Below the pieces are notes generated by a model, which did not search any database, was not told the origin of the DNA, and saw nothing but the letters and a program-made list of their open reading frames with translations. Shown here piece by piece: positions 45,401 through 53,812 of a DNA stretch of 64,000 bases (position 1 is its first letter; every line of letters begins with the position of its first letter). The DNA comes from Geotrypetes seraphini (Eukaryota > Chordata > Amphibia > Gymnophiona > Dermophiidae): positions 11,656,001 through 11,720,000 of the forward strand of contig NC_047096.1 of assembly GCF_902459505.1 (NCBI RefSeq). The letters run 5' to 3'. The translations under genes were made by a program, and so were the position numbers.

Positions 45401-45713
45401 CCCAAGGGGCGGGATAACCCCAAAGTGAAAATCTTTTTTAAAACATTGCACAGTACAATCTTAGATCCCTCCCCTCCCCAATACTATCCTAGCTGGAGTT
45501 GCGATTAGAGAATTGCCTTAATAATGGAAGAGCAAAACTGGGTTTTGCCAGGTAGCAACTGCTGGGGTTAAGCTCCATTTCTGTCTTTTCTAGATCCTAT
45601 CGCTGATCGATTTGGTTCGTTACTCTGTCAGCGTCTGCAACCAGATCGCCTCCCACCTTCGCATCGAGGTGTTCAGAATTAAGAGCCCCGTGTTGCTGTC
45701 CAACAGCCATTAG
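17860..45713 (+). CDS. CEPT1: CEPT1 gene, choline/ethanolamine phosphotransferase 1 (all coding exons)
   Basis: The enzyme transfers phosphocholine or phosphoethanolamine from the CDP-alcohol to diacylglycerol, the last Kennedy-pathway step, in ER and nuclear envelope membranes using Mg2+ or Mn2+. Eight coding segments are joined with one of two 85-bp alternatives: 17860-18201, 22387-22534, 24411-24552, 27147-27231 or 30291-30375, 40065-40196, 42692-42850, 43710-43835, 45594-45713. The total is 1254 nt including stop, 417 residues, against 416 in human. All junctions have GT/AG ends and matching phase. The CDP-alcohol phosphotransferase motif is complete: D137-G138, A141-R142, G151, D155, D159. 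The N-terminus [12 protein letters not shown] and the DRAM2/DENND2D neighbours point to CEPT1 rather than its paralogue CHPT1. Introns total about 26.6 kb and are full of repeats. Confidence 0.97.
19366..19670. mobile_element. hAT MITE, CAGTGGTCTC family
   Basis: Sister of 1791-2082. The ends are CAGTGGTCTCCAACTCC and GAGTTTGAAACCACTA. The flanks CTGTAGCC and CTGTAGTC form an 8-bp duplication with one mismatch. Confidence 0.88.
19729..20096. mobile_element. MITE with GGGCCTGATTCT ends
   Basis: GGGCCTGATTCTCAAAAC at the left answers CAGAATCAGGCCC at the right. The interior is rich in TAGGCGC and GGCGCC motifs, as near 1010-1370 and 28600-28815. The short target site suggests Harbinger, but the class is uncertain. 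Confidence 0.65.
20160..20425. repeat. Possible hAT-like MITE, decayed
   Basis: CCAGGGGTGCCCAAAAGGTCG resembles the start of a known hAT MITE type. An internal hairpin joins GGCAAAGGTAATGCGAGTC with GACTCGCATTGCCTTTG (20193-20260). The right end is not clear. Confidence 0.45.
21025..21230. mobile_element. Hairpin MITE, GTGTCAAAGTCC variant
   Basis: Ends GGGTGTCAAAGTCCCTCC and GGTGGGACTTTGACGCCC, with the family core GGGTTTTCAGGATTT and CATGCATATTCATTGGGG. The related copy 42271-42443 has nearly the same ends. Its right end merges into the palindrome at 21206-21592. Confidence 0.75.
21206..21592. repeat. Long palindrome centred near 21403
   Basis: The arms run outward from about 21403. CTAGAGAGCTGCACAGGAAT (21302) answers ATTCCTGTGCAGCTCTCTAG (21508), and outside this AGAGTGTCAGAGTGAAAAAG answers CTTTTTCACTCTGACACTCT. 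Identity is very high apart from a 12-bp extra block in the left arm. The inner 207 bp is a fold-back MITE; the outer arms make the symmetry longer than that element alone explains. Confidence 0.85.
21600..22010 (+). mobile_element. LINE fragment with internal tandem duplication
   Basis: Near 21930-21990 the frame gives [20 protein letters not shown], a classic LINE C-terminal stretch. A block around GCTGGGTTATAATTTCTGAA (21712 and 21791) is duplicated in tandem. GGCATCTATTTTACTTGGGA at 21592 recurs inverted at 21980. Confidence 0.6.
22042..22298. mobile_element. hAT-like MITE, TAGAGAATGAC family
   Basis: Ends AGAGAATGGCGTGGGGATA and GTCCCCGTGTCATTCTCT, flanked by TGAAGCA on both sides. It sits about 90 bp before a CEPT1 exon acceptor. 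Confidence 0.75.
22387..22534 (+). CDS. CEPT1: CEPT1 exon, residues 115-164, catalytic motif
   Basis: The acceptor is TTCTCTTCTAG|GCACCT and the donor ACAG|GTACTG; length 148 nt, ending in phase 1. The peptide [20 protein letters not shown] leads into [20 protein letters not shown] and GCDSLST. It carries the whole CDP-alcohol phosphotransferase signature DGxxAR(x8)GxxxDxxxD, whose aspartates bind the metal and the CDP-alcohol. Confidence 0.97.
22535..24410 (+). other. CEPT1 intron after residue 164
   Basis: It contains an old tRNA-like SINE near 22720-22920 (B-box-like GGTCTGATTCCC), a retroposon tail near 23335-23400, T and C runs near 23440, and a GTGACCCGTCAAAA element at 23695-24165 related to 480-880. 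From 22921 to 23330 nothing is recognised. Confidence 0.5.
24411..24552 (+). CDS. CEPT1: CEPT1 exon, residues 164-211
   Basis: The acceptor is CCGCCTCCAG|TCTTCG; the exon ends GGCAT|GTAAGT in phase 2. The peptide [20 protein letters not shown], then [20 protein letters not shown] and GTLRFG, is close to human CEPT1 and covers two membrane helices. The split isoleucine codon is completed by either alternative exon. Confidence 0.96.
24553..27146 (+). other. CEPT1 intron before alternative exon A
   Basis: 24968-25440 is a pyrimidine-rich tract (CTCTCCC, TCCCC) whose 347-codon frame is low complexity. A short GGAGCAGTTAC hairpin is at 24855-24965. 25440-25740 has CAGCAG-rich arms. A MITE is at 26571-26745. 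The rest shows nothing. Confidence 0.5.
26571..26745. mobile_element. Hairpin hAT MITE, nearly perfect
   Basis: The arms CGGGGGTAGGGAACTCCGGT and ACCGGAGTTCCCTACCCCTG match almost throughout. The flanks are an exact 8-bp duplication, CTTTAGGC (26563-26570 and 26746-26753). The high arm identity suggests a young copy. Confidence 0.92.
27147..27231 (+). CDS. CEPT1: CEPT1 alternative exon A (85 bp)
   Basis: The acceptor is CCCTGATGTGCAG|AGTCG and the donor ACACG|GTAAAC. It opens in the phase left by the exon at 24411 and closes in phase 0. The peptide is (I)[18 protein letters not shown] followed by [10 protein letters not shown]. It shares about 11 of 29 residues with exon B, including DVTE, G and FW. 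The length is identical to B, so including both would shift the frame. The open frame and splice sites suggest a real, conserved alternative rather than a dead copy. Confidence 0.85.
27636..27870 (+). repeat. Minisatellite, four 59-bp units with kappaB motifs
   Basis: Units start at 27636, 27695, 27754 and 27812 and are nearly identical. Each begins AGGGGTT (AGGGGCT in the first) and soon has AACCCCT, a 7-bp stem over a short loop. Each holds GGGACTTTCC, the classic NF-kappaB decamer (27674, 27733, 27792, 27850). The array lies between the two alternative CEPT1 exons. Confidence 0.92.
28850..29573. mobile_element. Pogo-like MITE with large internal hairpin
   Basis: The ends are CAGTGGTACCTCGGTTTATG and the roughly inverse CGTAATCCAAGGTACTATTG, each next to TA. 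Inside, 29042-29225 is an almost perfect hairpin (GCTGGGCCTTGAGCATCTGA against TCAGATGCTCAAGGCCCAGC). It is flanked by GATTGGGCACCCCCC and TCGGATCGTG type tandem arrays. It is related to 5234-5576. Frames through the G and C runs are artefacts. Confidence 0.75.
30291..30375 (+). CDS. CEPT1: CEPT1 alternative exon B (85 bp), canonical form
   Basis: The acceptor is TTTTGTACTTAATCAG|AATTG and the donor CGCTG|GTAATT. The peptide is (I)[18 protein letters not shown] followed by [10 protein letters not shown]. It matches the human CEPT1 segment [14 protein letters not shown]...FWQSM closely, so B is the reference form. It encodes residues 211-239, a membrane segment after the catalytic region. Length and phase equal exon A. 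Confidence 0.95.
32268..32660 (+). mobile_element. Two partial tRNA-derived SINEs
   Basis: Two copies in a row (32268-32400, 32519-32660) show GAGATCAAATCCC (B-box), CCCTGGGCAAG.CACTTAATCC and CTTTGAAATGCCAAAG. The tail differs from the SINE at 33452. The head is incomplete in both. Confidence 0.65.
33452..33690 (+). mobile_element. tRNA-derived SINE, full length
   Basis: The A-box region is GTGGCGCAGCCGTTAAAGC and the B-box GGGTTCAAACCC. Then come GGGCAAGTCACTTAATCCCC and the tail ACCGTTCTGAACTCTCCTGG. It is the same family as 15546-15796. It is not a functional tRNA gene, as no acceptor stem is present. Confidence 0.88.
35330..36730. repeat. Pyrimidine-rich repeats, (TA)n and LINE tail
   Basis: 35440-36005 and 36455-36720 are CTCTCCCTCC-rich, with GTCTGGCATCTCTC recurring every 30-40 bp, a decayed tandem array. 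36013-36365 is a reverse-strand LINE 3' end ([20 protein letters not shown]-like, [20 protein letters not shown]). 36410-36452 is a (TA)n microsatellite. Confidence 0.7.
37100..37795. repeat. Fold-back element, arms 37267-37676
   Basis: The arms meet near 37471. GTACCACCTCTGCCGATCCC at the left answers GGGATCGGCAGAAGAGGTAC at the right, and GAGCCAGTCAGGAAGC repeats near the centre. The edge sequence ATACTCAAATATAAGTCGAT is a known type of widespread vertebrate MITE start. Arm identity is clearly below that of the younger MITEs. Open frames on both strands are its mirror images, not genes. Confidence 0.6.
37975..38135 (-). mobile_element. Partial SINE, reverse strand
   Basis: The reverse strand shows GAGATCAGATCC, CCTTGTGACCCTGGGTAAGT and CTTTGAAATGCCAAAGCC, as in 32519-32660. 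It forms the right edge of the nest inside the mariner. Confidence 0.6.
38605..39790. mobile_element. LINE copies interrupted by a younger retroposon
   Basis: A LINE 3' region on the reverse strand (39034-39440) encodes [35 protein letters not shown] and [17 protein letters not shown]. It is interrupted at about 38770-39093 by a retroposon with a T-rich left end (poly(A) on the reverse strand). The duplication TCTAACCTTTTCTT stands on both sides. To the right, two plus-strand LINE ends, ACTGTTAGAAACAGG and ACTGTTGGAAAAAGG, precede TTCTTATGTTCTTATG. Confidence 0.7.
40065..40196 (+). CDS. CEPT1: CEPT1 exon, residues 240-283
   Basis: The acceptor is GATCTTAAAG|ATTCCT and the donor ATAGCA|GTGAGT; 132 nt, phase 0 at both ends. 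The peptide runs [44 protein letters not shown]. Because it starts in phase 0, it accepts either 85-bp exon but not both. Confidence 0.96.
40885..41290 (+). mobile_element. LINE reverse transcriptase fragment (YADD)
   Basis: A 143-codon frame contains [38 protein letters not shown] and [16 protein letters not shown], then [22 protein letters not shown] is the RT active-site motif, and the rest resembles CR1/L2-clade ORF2. Both ends are truncated; the frame through this piece is open. Confidence 0.85.
41291..42245. repeat. Composite repeat rich in GTCCA/TGGAC
   Basis: TAATCAAAACTTAAACACGT and ATAATCAAACCGAC at the left, and TGGACGTCCAGATAGACG at the right, recall an inverted-end DNA element. 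CTTGGACGACCTAAAAGACA with TGTCTATAATC forms a hairpin near 41350. No transposase is seen and the boundaries are uncertain. Confidence 0.4.
42271..42443. mobile_element. Hairpin MITE, TCAAAGTCCCTCC variant
   Basis: The ends CAGGGATCTCAAAGTCCC and GGGACTTTGAGACCCCTG enclose the GGGTTTTCAGGATTTCCCC arms. It matches 21025-21230 in type. Confidence 0.85.
42692..42850 (+). CDS. CEPT1: CEPT1 exon, residues 284-336
   Basis: The acceptor is TCTCTTTTCAG|GGCACC and the donor CTGGTG|GTGAGT; 159 nt, phase 0. The peptide [53 protein letters not shown] follows human CEPT1 closely and spans two membrane helices. Confidence 0.96.
42851..43709 (+). other. CEPT1 intron after residue 336
   Basis: Mostly unique. 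Near 43435-43500 CTGGTTCTAATCCCACC followed by CTTTAATCTCTCTG resembles an old tRNA-derived SINE. Nothing else is recognised. Confidence 0.45.
43710..43835 (+). CDS. CEPT1: CEPT1 exon, residues 337-378
   Basis: The acceptor is TTCTGTCCTAG|GTTGCA and the donor GCCCTG|GTAAGT; 126 nt, phase 0. The peptide [42 protein letters not shown] matches the conserved VAHMTKSEM...[13 protein letters not shown] block of the family. Confidence 0.97.
43836..45593 (+). other. CEPT1 last intron
   Basis: 44130-44540 has scattered GGCGCC/TAGCGCC-type repeat sequence. C and T runs lie at 44740-44780. A retroposon edge, ATAGAAATAGGATACC to GTGGACTAACATGGCTACC, lies at 44935-45015. No further exon was found. Confidence 0.45.
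45594..45713 (+). CDS. CEPT1: CEPT1 last coding exon, residues 379-417
   Basis: The acceptor is CTGTCTTTTCTAG|ATCCTA. The peptide [39 protein letters not shown] ends at the stop at 45711-45713. It has the last membrane helix and the cytosolic tail IASHL.I.VFRIK typical of CEPT1. Confidence 0.96.
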   Translation: MLSLIDLVRYSVSVCNQIASHLRIEVFRIKSPVLLSNSH

Positions 45714-46575
45714 TAACCCATCCTGGAGAAGGAGACGTGGTATTTTCTAATGCAAATGAATATAAATTGGGGAACATAAGAACCCAGGAATAGGGAGAGA
45801 GACACGTGGGGCGAGGAGAACAATAAAACAAACAAAAAACCTAATTTATAATCAGTGCTGTGCAGGTGTCGTCTGCACCTCTATTCTTTGTTACTGGTAA
45901 CACTCCTGTAATTATCCTTCTGTGAGAGGAATTCAAACTGAATCTGCAGCTAAATTTACCCCTAACACCTATAGATTGTGCGTCTCGGAGAGCATGCATG
46001 GAACTATGGCGTACCTTTGTGATGACTGTCAGAGGCAAATGAGCCAGCAGTAACCAAGCTCTAACAATGCGTTTTAACATAAAAGTATTGAAAAGCCAAA
46101 TATAATGTTGTTTTTTTTTCCTTTTAAACACATTGCGTCTTTGTTTTAGTGAAGAGCCTAGCTGGAAGTTACAGCGGAGCTAGACATCACTTGAGTTCAG
46201 GTGGCTGAGGCCAGAGCGTGGAAAGGCCACGTTTCTAAAGCGCTGTCCCTGTGGTTGCAAAGGGTGGCGGCCTCCCCTCCCAGCCCCTCAAAGTTGCTTT
46301 TTACTGCTTGGAAATGGAAACAATTCACATGTAGAGGAGGGGGGGGGGATTAAATAACATCTCAGTCAAAATCTTCTAACCTTAGGTTTCGTGGTGCTGA
46401 TGGCATGCAGTGTACCGTGTGGTCTAGTTTATTTTTTCTTTCTTTTTTTAAATGGAAATATCTTTCACTCAAAGCCAACTTGCTGTCTCACTTTAGTTGG
46501 AAGACTAATTTTACTGTTCAATTTTTGTAAAGAAGTCAAATTTCTGTTCTTTAATAAAGAAATTCTGAAAACCAC
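45714..46575 (+). other. CEPT1: CEPT1 3' UTR with candidate poly(A) signals
   Basis: AATAAA occurs near 45820 (AACAATAAAACAA) and near 46554 (TTTAATAAAGAAATTC). The second is followed by a G/T-rich stretch, as expected downstream of cleavage. The whole interval is free of clear transposon ends, unlike its neighbours. The transcript ends are inferred. Confidence 0.55.
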
Positions 46576-49204
46576 TTGCTTAGGTTGTGGTAAGTTATTG
46601 GATAATTAACTCTCTCAGCCATTGTCGAATTTCGCCTGCATCTGTTTCTGGCTCCAATCTACCTTTCCTCTCACTTTGAGCTGGCTCATGCCATCGAGTC
46701 TACCCGCAGGGCTTGCCTGTTTGCCTACCCAACATTAAAATCTTGCTAGAGATTCTTGGACGGAACACTTCCATTGAATACCCGGTTGAGTGAAACCATT
46801 TCAAAAGTTTTGTCCTACTACTCGTAGCAAATCAGTAAAGATAAATTTGTCTATTGCTTGTATTTCGCTGCTTGTCAGTTGCCTCCTTTGTGAACCGCCT
46901 AGAACTGTTGTGGTGTGGCGGTATACAAAAATTAAAATTGTTAATTTAGAAACAATAACTGGGCACTGGTGCAGTCTTTCCACAGCTTGGCACTTGCCTG
47001 CCACCTAGGAATATAAAGTTAGGGCACAAGGGCTGTTTTGGGGAGGCAAAGTGTTAAAAATAGCACTGCTGGCATTGGTGGAATGAGGCATTATGACATC
47101 ACAATCTGAGCTCTAGAATGTTGCTACTTAGGATTTTAAACTGGGGCTTGTGCAGATGAGGATGGAGCTCAGGCATTGGTGGAATGAGGCATTATGACAT
47201 CACAATCTGAGCTCTAGAATGTTGCTACTTAGGATTTTAAAGCGTTTGAGGTTCGTGCAGAGGAGGATGGAGCTTGCAGGAATGGGGACAGGAAAAGAAC
47301 TCGCCGGGATGGGCCAGGGAAAAATTTGTCCCCATGTCATTTTCTAAACAGAGGTAGTGTATGCAAATTTCTCATGCATTTTCATTGTGGATATCTTGAA
47401 AACCAGACTGACCAGGTATGTCCCTGAGGTATACCCACGAGTGAGGGGGGGGGGGGAGGAGGGCTGGATGTATCCCTCACCTTTAGCTCAGGCTCCTGTT
47501 TTCACGGCCAGCAGGAACGCCAAGCCCCATCAGCCAGACACACCTGCACAAGTCCCACCTTTGCTGTCTAAGCAGCATTTAAATCAGCAGGTGCATTTCA
47601 GCCGCCAACACTGATTCGGTTGTGCGACTGAACTCGCCATGCATGGGTGCACTGCCAGCTTGAGTGCTGCACTCGTAGCACAAGCAGGATTCACCCATTG
47701 CAAATGTCTGCACTATTTGTGAACAAAGAAATGTTCACTATTGTAAAATAATGAGCACTCTTCACAGATATTAACAAGATTGCCCCTGCAATGGAAATAA
47801 AAAAAAAAAAAAAAACAAAACTGTCAGCACACCCCCCCTACCCACTCCAGCATCAGCCACAGACTGGTTTTGGCCTCTCTAACTGCCCCTAACCAACAAT
47901 GAATGAAAGAACCCGATTCCCCATATGAAGTATCAGCACCTGCCCTGGGCCAACCTCGAGTTTCTTTGTTCTTTTTAATAAGTTGCATACATACAATTTT
48001 GCTGTTCTGCAGACAGTATTTTAATGTATCCATTTAATCCTTTATTTACATTTTGATTTTCTGCCTACATTTTTGCATTTTACAGTATTTACAGAAATTG
48101 TAAACATGTGCCATCACCTCTCTCAACTCAGTGGTTCCCAAACCTGTCCTAGAGGAGCCCCAGCCAGTCAAAATTTAGATATCCACACTGAATATTTAAT
48201 ATTTATTTTTACTTGTTTAATACGTTCATATCCCACACAGCCTAAGATCAATGCAGGTTACATAAGAAGATCCACCATCTATTTTTATAAACAGAATAAA
48301 ACATGTGCATGCAAATCGATCTCCTGAATATTCATTGCCAATATCTAGCAAACCTAATTAGCTGAGGGTCCTGCAGGACAGGGTTGGGAACTCGATTCCA
48401 TCTACAATATCTATTTTATGGCCGTTCCCTCTGCCGGAGAATAGCAGGTCAGGAGTGGGGAACGAGGGACGCAATCCAGTCAGGTTTTCCCCCAACAAAT
48501 ATGCACAAGATCCATTTGCTTATCGATCTCGTGCATATTCTCACTGGGGAAACCCCTTTAAACCCGACTGGATTGTGGCCCTCATTCCCCACCCCTGGAA
48601 TAGCTTCTTTTCATTCCCAATCTATTTAATAAATGCAAGCTAACTTGCTGCCAGTCTGTCTGATGGAGAGCCCAGCTCTGTGAGTCGGACTATAGGCTCA
48701 GAACGTACAGTACATGTAGACGGGCCCACAAGTACCTGGCTCAGTGGTTCTGAGTAGTGGTGCTATGGCAGTAGTTACGCACAGTCCCTGAGGGGAGGGA
48801 GAGCCAAAGCCAGCTCTCCTGGTCCCTGTGAATACAGCCATAATTCAAGACTCTCTGCCCCGCCAACTGCAGCCGACCGTGACCAGCTGTTTTGCAGTTT
48901 CTGCTTCCTGTTCAGTGGCATCATGTAAACCACAAGCCTTCCAGGGCAGACTGGAAGGGGGTCAGTCTGGTCTTTAGCTGTCATCATCTATGTTACTGTT
49001 AAACACAGACTTGGAGAGGCTCCAGCAATGGAGTGAACAATTAACAGAACTCAGCTTGATGAGGATGTTCCTCTCAGAGGGAGGGGGTGCCACCCTACTC
49101 CTCCCTCTACCTGTTAACGGGAGGTAGGTTTCAGCTATTACATGAAGCAGCAAAAAGGCCTCCAGTTCATGAGTCCCCCCATCCCTCGCCTGGTCCCCTT
49201 AAAT
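46576..49204. other. CEPT1-DENND2D intergenic region, repeats
   Basis: A retroposon tail (GTGAACCGCCTAGAAC...GGCGGTATACAAA) lies at 46885-46945. A hAT-like MITE part with two tandem TGAGGCATTATGACATCACA units lies at 47060-47350. Hairpin MITE pieces are at 47350-47430 and 48127-48390, and a copy with GGGGAACGAGGG and CCTCATTCCCCACCCC ends is at 48449-48598. Other parts are not recognised. Confidence 0.5.
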
Positions 49205-49460
49205 CAGTGTATCACAAACTGTGCTGTGAAGACACCGGTGAGGAGGAGAGGCAGCGGCGGACTGCTTCCAAGGACGTATCTCTCATGACGAGAGGCACAT
49301 CCTGTAGGCAGGCAGCTATCGCCGGGTCTCGCCGCTCCTCTAGCATGCTCACGGCCCCATCCGGGCAGACCTCATTGCGTCGACAATGCATTTCCGGATG
49401 CCCTTCAGCCGCGTCCCCGAGTTTAGTGTGCTGCGGCGTCAAAAGGTTTGCGGGACAGTG
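49205..49460. mobile_element. hAT MITE with CACAAACTGTG ends
   Basis: The ends CAGTGTATCACAAACTGTG and GGTTTGCGGGACAGTG are flanked by CCTTAAAT and CCTTAAAG, an 8-bp duplication with one mismatch. It is related to 4252-4563. The frame across it, reported as 218 codons, has no family resemblance. Confidence 0.85.
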
Positions 49461-51053
49461 CCTTAAAGGCACAGGTCATGCCTGCAGAGGTTGCACAGCT
49501 CCAAGTAGGACCTACTTGAGATTAATTACTGAGAGCTCCAAGCCCACTCCCCCGGCACGCATGCTATGCCATCACTCAAAAGGACAGAGCAAAAGGAAAA
49601 TTGGCACAGAGTTACGTCACGCTGGATGCTTAAATCAGGTGGGAGCAGCACAGCAGAAGGAGGGTTTCTACAAATGGCCCACGAGGAACACCATACACGA
49701 GTGTCATTGGCTTGTCTGTGGATGCTGTATTCAGAATGTCTAAATCCTCTACGCATGTGGGAAAAGACACGCTGACATAGTCAAAACGCAGTGTTTGGAG
49801 GAGCAGTAAAGAGCTGTTCTCCAGTATCCGAAGGCCCACCGGTAATCCTCTTTTCATGCTTGGGCAAGAAACTGACTTGCACTGGGACCAGGTAGCTGGA
49901 GGGGGAATATGAAGAAGGGAAGCTGGTCTGTGGCTACTTTGCCATCCTCCCAGCTTTCCAGGTCCTTTATAGTATGTCTTAAGGGAGGTGGGAGAGCTGG
50001 TATAGTTAGACTTTAGGAGGTAGCTGACAGTAAATAGGGGTATAAAAAACAAACCTCAAAATAGCAGTCGCCAACAAGAAATTTAGTACCAAAAATAAAA
50101 ATCTAGTGCAAGGATTAGCTAATGGCTCTCTGATAAAGGCTTCTAGGTTTTCAATCAAATCTTATACAATATACCAACTTAATACAAAATCTACTGCCAG
50201 GTTCCCCAGTTCCAGGAGGGAGACTTGATGGCCAGTCCTGGTTTTTAATGTGTATCCCAAGAGCAGTGTGGAATCTGTAGGCCATGAATCCACCCAATGA
50301 AATTAGCAAAGGTTTGTCAGAAATCCAGGACTAGAACTGGGGAACTTAAATAGCTCTGCCATTCATGACCAACTACTTTGCCTGGTTTTTTGTGTTTTTA
50401 TTTTTTGTGGTTCTGGCAGTTTCCTCCCCCTTCTTTCAGTTTCCAGTTCAAGGCAGAGCCTGTGGCATCAAATCTTCATTCACAATGATCCTATTTTCCC
50501 TTTGAAGCTAGCATCTGCGCTTCCTGAACTCCAGCCATGCCACTCTTGTGGAGCGGTTGGAATTACCACTCTTCCTCTTGCAGGAGGGCTGCAAACACTG
50601 TGCACCAACTCATCTTCAACTCAACTGAGGAGCAAATGCCTTGCTCTGCAAATCCCTGTCCTGGGTAGGGCCACGCGCCAATTTTTTTTTTTGTACACCA
50701 ATGATGCTGGCACGTGTAGTTATCGCACCAAACTGAAGGAGATTCATGGTTCTCCTGGATACAAATTATTTGGGGTTTTTATAGCACTAAATAGTGCCCT
50801 GCTCCCCCAACAGTGCAGAGTTTATGTGGATACCTGAGGCAAGGGGAAAAAAATTGACTTGCTCAAGGTCACAAGGGGAAGAAGTGGTATAAGCCCTGAC
50901 TTCTCTCTTTCTCAGTGCTTTGCTCCCACCTCCTCTTGCATGGACAGCCAGCTGCCGGGGGAAATACAAGATCAGAAATATTCAAGTAGGTCAGAGGCAA
51001 TAGACTTCTCCAGTTCTTCAAAATAGCTATTTGGGGAGACACTGCTCCACCGT
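49461..51053 (-). other. DENND2D: Probable DENND2D 3' UTR and flank
   Basis: No coding exon lies here. On the reverse strand an AATAAA is present at 50397-50402, about 650 nt after the DENND2D stop, a plausible poly(A) signal. Near 50815-50905 the reverse strand has a weak SINE-like CTTGTGACCTTGAGCAAGTC stretch. Confidence 0.4.
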
Positions 51054-51112
51054 TTAGGACTTTTCTCTTTTTTTCTTTTCTTGATATTCAGCGATTTTTT
51101 GTTGAAAATACC
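51054..51112 (-). CDS. DENND2D: DENND2D last coding exon
   Basis: The reverse strand has the acceptor TTTCTTTTCTGTAG|GGTATT. The two leading bases complete a glycine begun in the previous exon. The peptide is then YFQQKIAEYQEKKKREKS and a stop at 51054-51056. It matches the lysine-rich GYFQQKILEYEEQKKQKK ending of vertebrate DENND2 proteins. It is 6.6 kb from the previous exon, because a DIRS element fills the intron. Confidence 0.88.
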
Positions 51113-51749
51113 CTACAGAAAAGAAATAAGCATTTAGTTAGATATATTAAATAGCCAAAAATGTTACCATAAGAGGTCAAGAGATCGTAACTGTGTGCCA
51201 GTTTATCACCTTTTGTAATAACGTTAGGGCCAATATATTCAGTGGAGGGGCTGCTGACCGAGTGATCCCCAGATTTTCAAATGATGCTACTGAAAAGCCA
51301 GGAAGACTGTTACAGTATTATCTGGTTAGAGCTAGGGCGACGACCGAGGCATTACCGATGTTTTGGCAGCTGTCCGAATATTTTGCTATAGTACTTTCCA
51401 CAGAGTTACCTCAAAGCGAATTAATGAGTCTTTTAATTAGACCAATAAACAGGTTCTCCCCTTATATTCTTTTATCCCAGGACAAGCAGGCAGCATATTC
51501 TTGACTGATGGGTGACGGCACCGACGGAGCCCCGGTACAGACAATTTTAGAGTGATTGCACTCTAAGAACTTGGAAAGTTCTAGCAGGCCGCACCGCGCA
51601 CGCGGGAGTGCCTTCCCGCCCGACGGAGGCGCGCGGTCCCCAGTTTCTTAGTTTCCGCGGAGCTAAGAAGACGCGTTTCTTTCAACGGCTGTTGTAAGAA
51701 TTTTTTTGTGCTTCCCGCTCGCGTAAACCCTGAAGGAAATTTTTTTTGT

Positions 51750-53811
51750 CCTTCATTTTCTTTAAAAAAAAAAACAAAAAACAAAACTTTGTTTTTTTCT
51801 CTCATTTTTTCGGTTTCGCCCCGGCGGGGCCTGTTGCCACCATCGAGGCCTCGGCCTTCGATTTGGCAGAAGCTGTTTTTACCTTCATGCCCCCTCAACC
51901 CGGGTTTAAGAAGTGCCAGCGGTGTGCTCGACCAATTTCACTCACAGACCCGCACAACTGGTGTCTGCAGTGTCTTGGTCCTGACCATCGAGTGTCCACC
52001 TGCACCCGCTGTGCCACTCTTAAAAAGAGAACTTTAAAAAATCGCCAAATCCAACAGCGATTATTGTTTGGTACCGAGATGTTGGATTCGGCGGCACCGG
52101 TCCCCACTTCGACCCCAACACAGTCGGCACCTGCCTCGTCGACACCGCGCCAGCGTCGCATCCATCAGGTAAGCCGGCTAAGAAGCCTTCCCCGCTGGAG
52201 CGCCCTCCGGTCTCAGTGGCAGCGAGCCCAATCCTGCCGACCTCGAGGCGCCCACGGAAGCGCTCCGCTCCGATTGAGGTAAGCCCCTCGACATCGGGTT
52301 CCTCATCGGAGTGTAGAGCGGCACCCAAGGTACCGCAGAAGAAAAAAGCGGTACCGGTGCCTTCACTGGACGAGCACATTGCCGCAGTCCTGCAGGTACA
52401 GCTCAAAGAACAACTACAGCAGCTGCTACCTGCTCTTCTGACACCGAGCCTTCCAGTCCCGGTCCGGTCTGAGCCTCCGATACCGGCAGTGGAACAGCCT
52501 CCTTTGTCGGCATCCACCTTGTCGGTACCGATGCATACTACTTCCTCGGTATCTATGCCGGTCTTAGCGCCGGAACCGAGATCCTTACACCAGGCTGTTC
52601 AAACCTCGGCGCCGACACAGCCTATAACATCTCCCGGTACCATTTCACAGAGGTCTGGGAAGTCGATGCATAAAACTTGACACCTAGAACCCTCCACACC
52701 GGAATCCCGGGACCGCAGTTTTCAAGTAAGGGACCCTGATCTGTGGGGCGATTCAGAGGACCCTCTTCTCTCAGAGGGAGAGTGTTCATCAGGGGAAGAG
52801 GATCATTCTGTTTTAGATCCGTCCTCTAAACCTGATGCAACTTCTTTTACCTCTTTTCTCAAAGAGATGTGTGACTCTCTCTCTATTCCCTTGGCGGCTG
52901 AATCCAAAAAGTCCAAGGCATTTCTCGATGCACTGGACTTTGACCAGCCTCCAAGGGAATTTCTCAAGCTGCCTCTCCATGATATTTTGCGAGAGACTTT
53001 TTACAAAAATCTGGAGACACCCTTGACCATCCCAGGAGCTCCTCGCAAACTGGACTCCTTATATAAAGTCATACCTATTCCGGGCTTTGACAAACCACAA
53101 CTCCCTCATGAATCGTTGTTGGTGGAATCCACTCTAAAGAAATCCACGGGGGCTAGTGTGTACGCTTCTGTCCCTCCTGGCAGAGAAGGTAAGGCCATGG
53201 ATAAGTTTGGCAAGAAGTTGTATCAAAATGCGATGTTGGCAAACAGATCAGGGAACTATGCTTTCCATTTTTCATTCTACCTCAAGCATCTCATTCAGAC
53301 TTTGTCATCTTTTGAGAAATACCTCCCTGATCATAAGAGATCAGCCTTTCGCCAGACTTCTACATCACTCTTACAACTCCGCAAGTTCATGGTCAGATCA
53401 ATCTATGACACATTTGAGCTGACCTCTAGAGCCACGGCTATGTCGGTGGCCATGCGGAGACTGGCATGGCTTAGAGTTTCAGAACTCGATGTCAACCACC
53501 AAGATCGACTGGCCAATGCACCTTGCTTAGGGGATGAGCTGTTTGGAGAATCCATGGACTCCACTACTCAAAAACTCTCAGCTCATGAGACTCGATGGGA
53601 CACTCTCCTTAAGACAAAGAAAAAGACCCCACCTACCAGGCCTTTTCGCCAGCAGTCGGCCTATCAACGTAGATTTGTGGCTCGTCCTTTACCACAGGCC
53701 CAGCAACAACCCAGGCGTCAGAGGCAACAGCAAAGGCAGGCTGCTAGACCTGCACAGCAGCAACAACAAGTGAAACCTCCTCCTTCACAAAAATCCACTC
53801 AACCCTTTTGA
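51750..53811 (+). mobile_element. DIRS part: gag-like region
   Basis: An upstream portion has a cysteine-rich FKKCQRCARPISLTDPHNWC cluster, followed by a long proline/serine-rich stretch. The downstream portion (about 52870-53811) is glutamine-rich at its end. This is the usual position and composition of the DIRS first reading frame. Confidence 0.7.
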
Positions 53812-53812
53812 C

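Noticed and set aside
49087-49743. A 218-codon plus-strand frame between CEPT1 and DENND2D
   Set aside because: It runs straight across a hAT MITE with target duplications, has no family match and no splice or start support.
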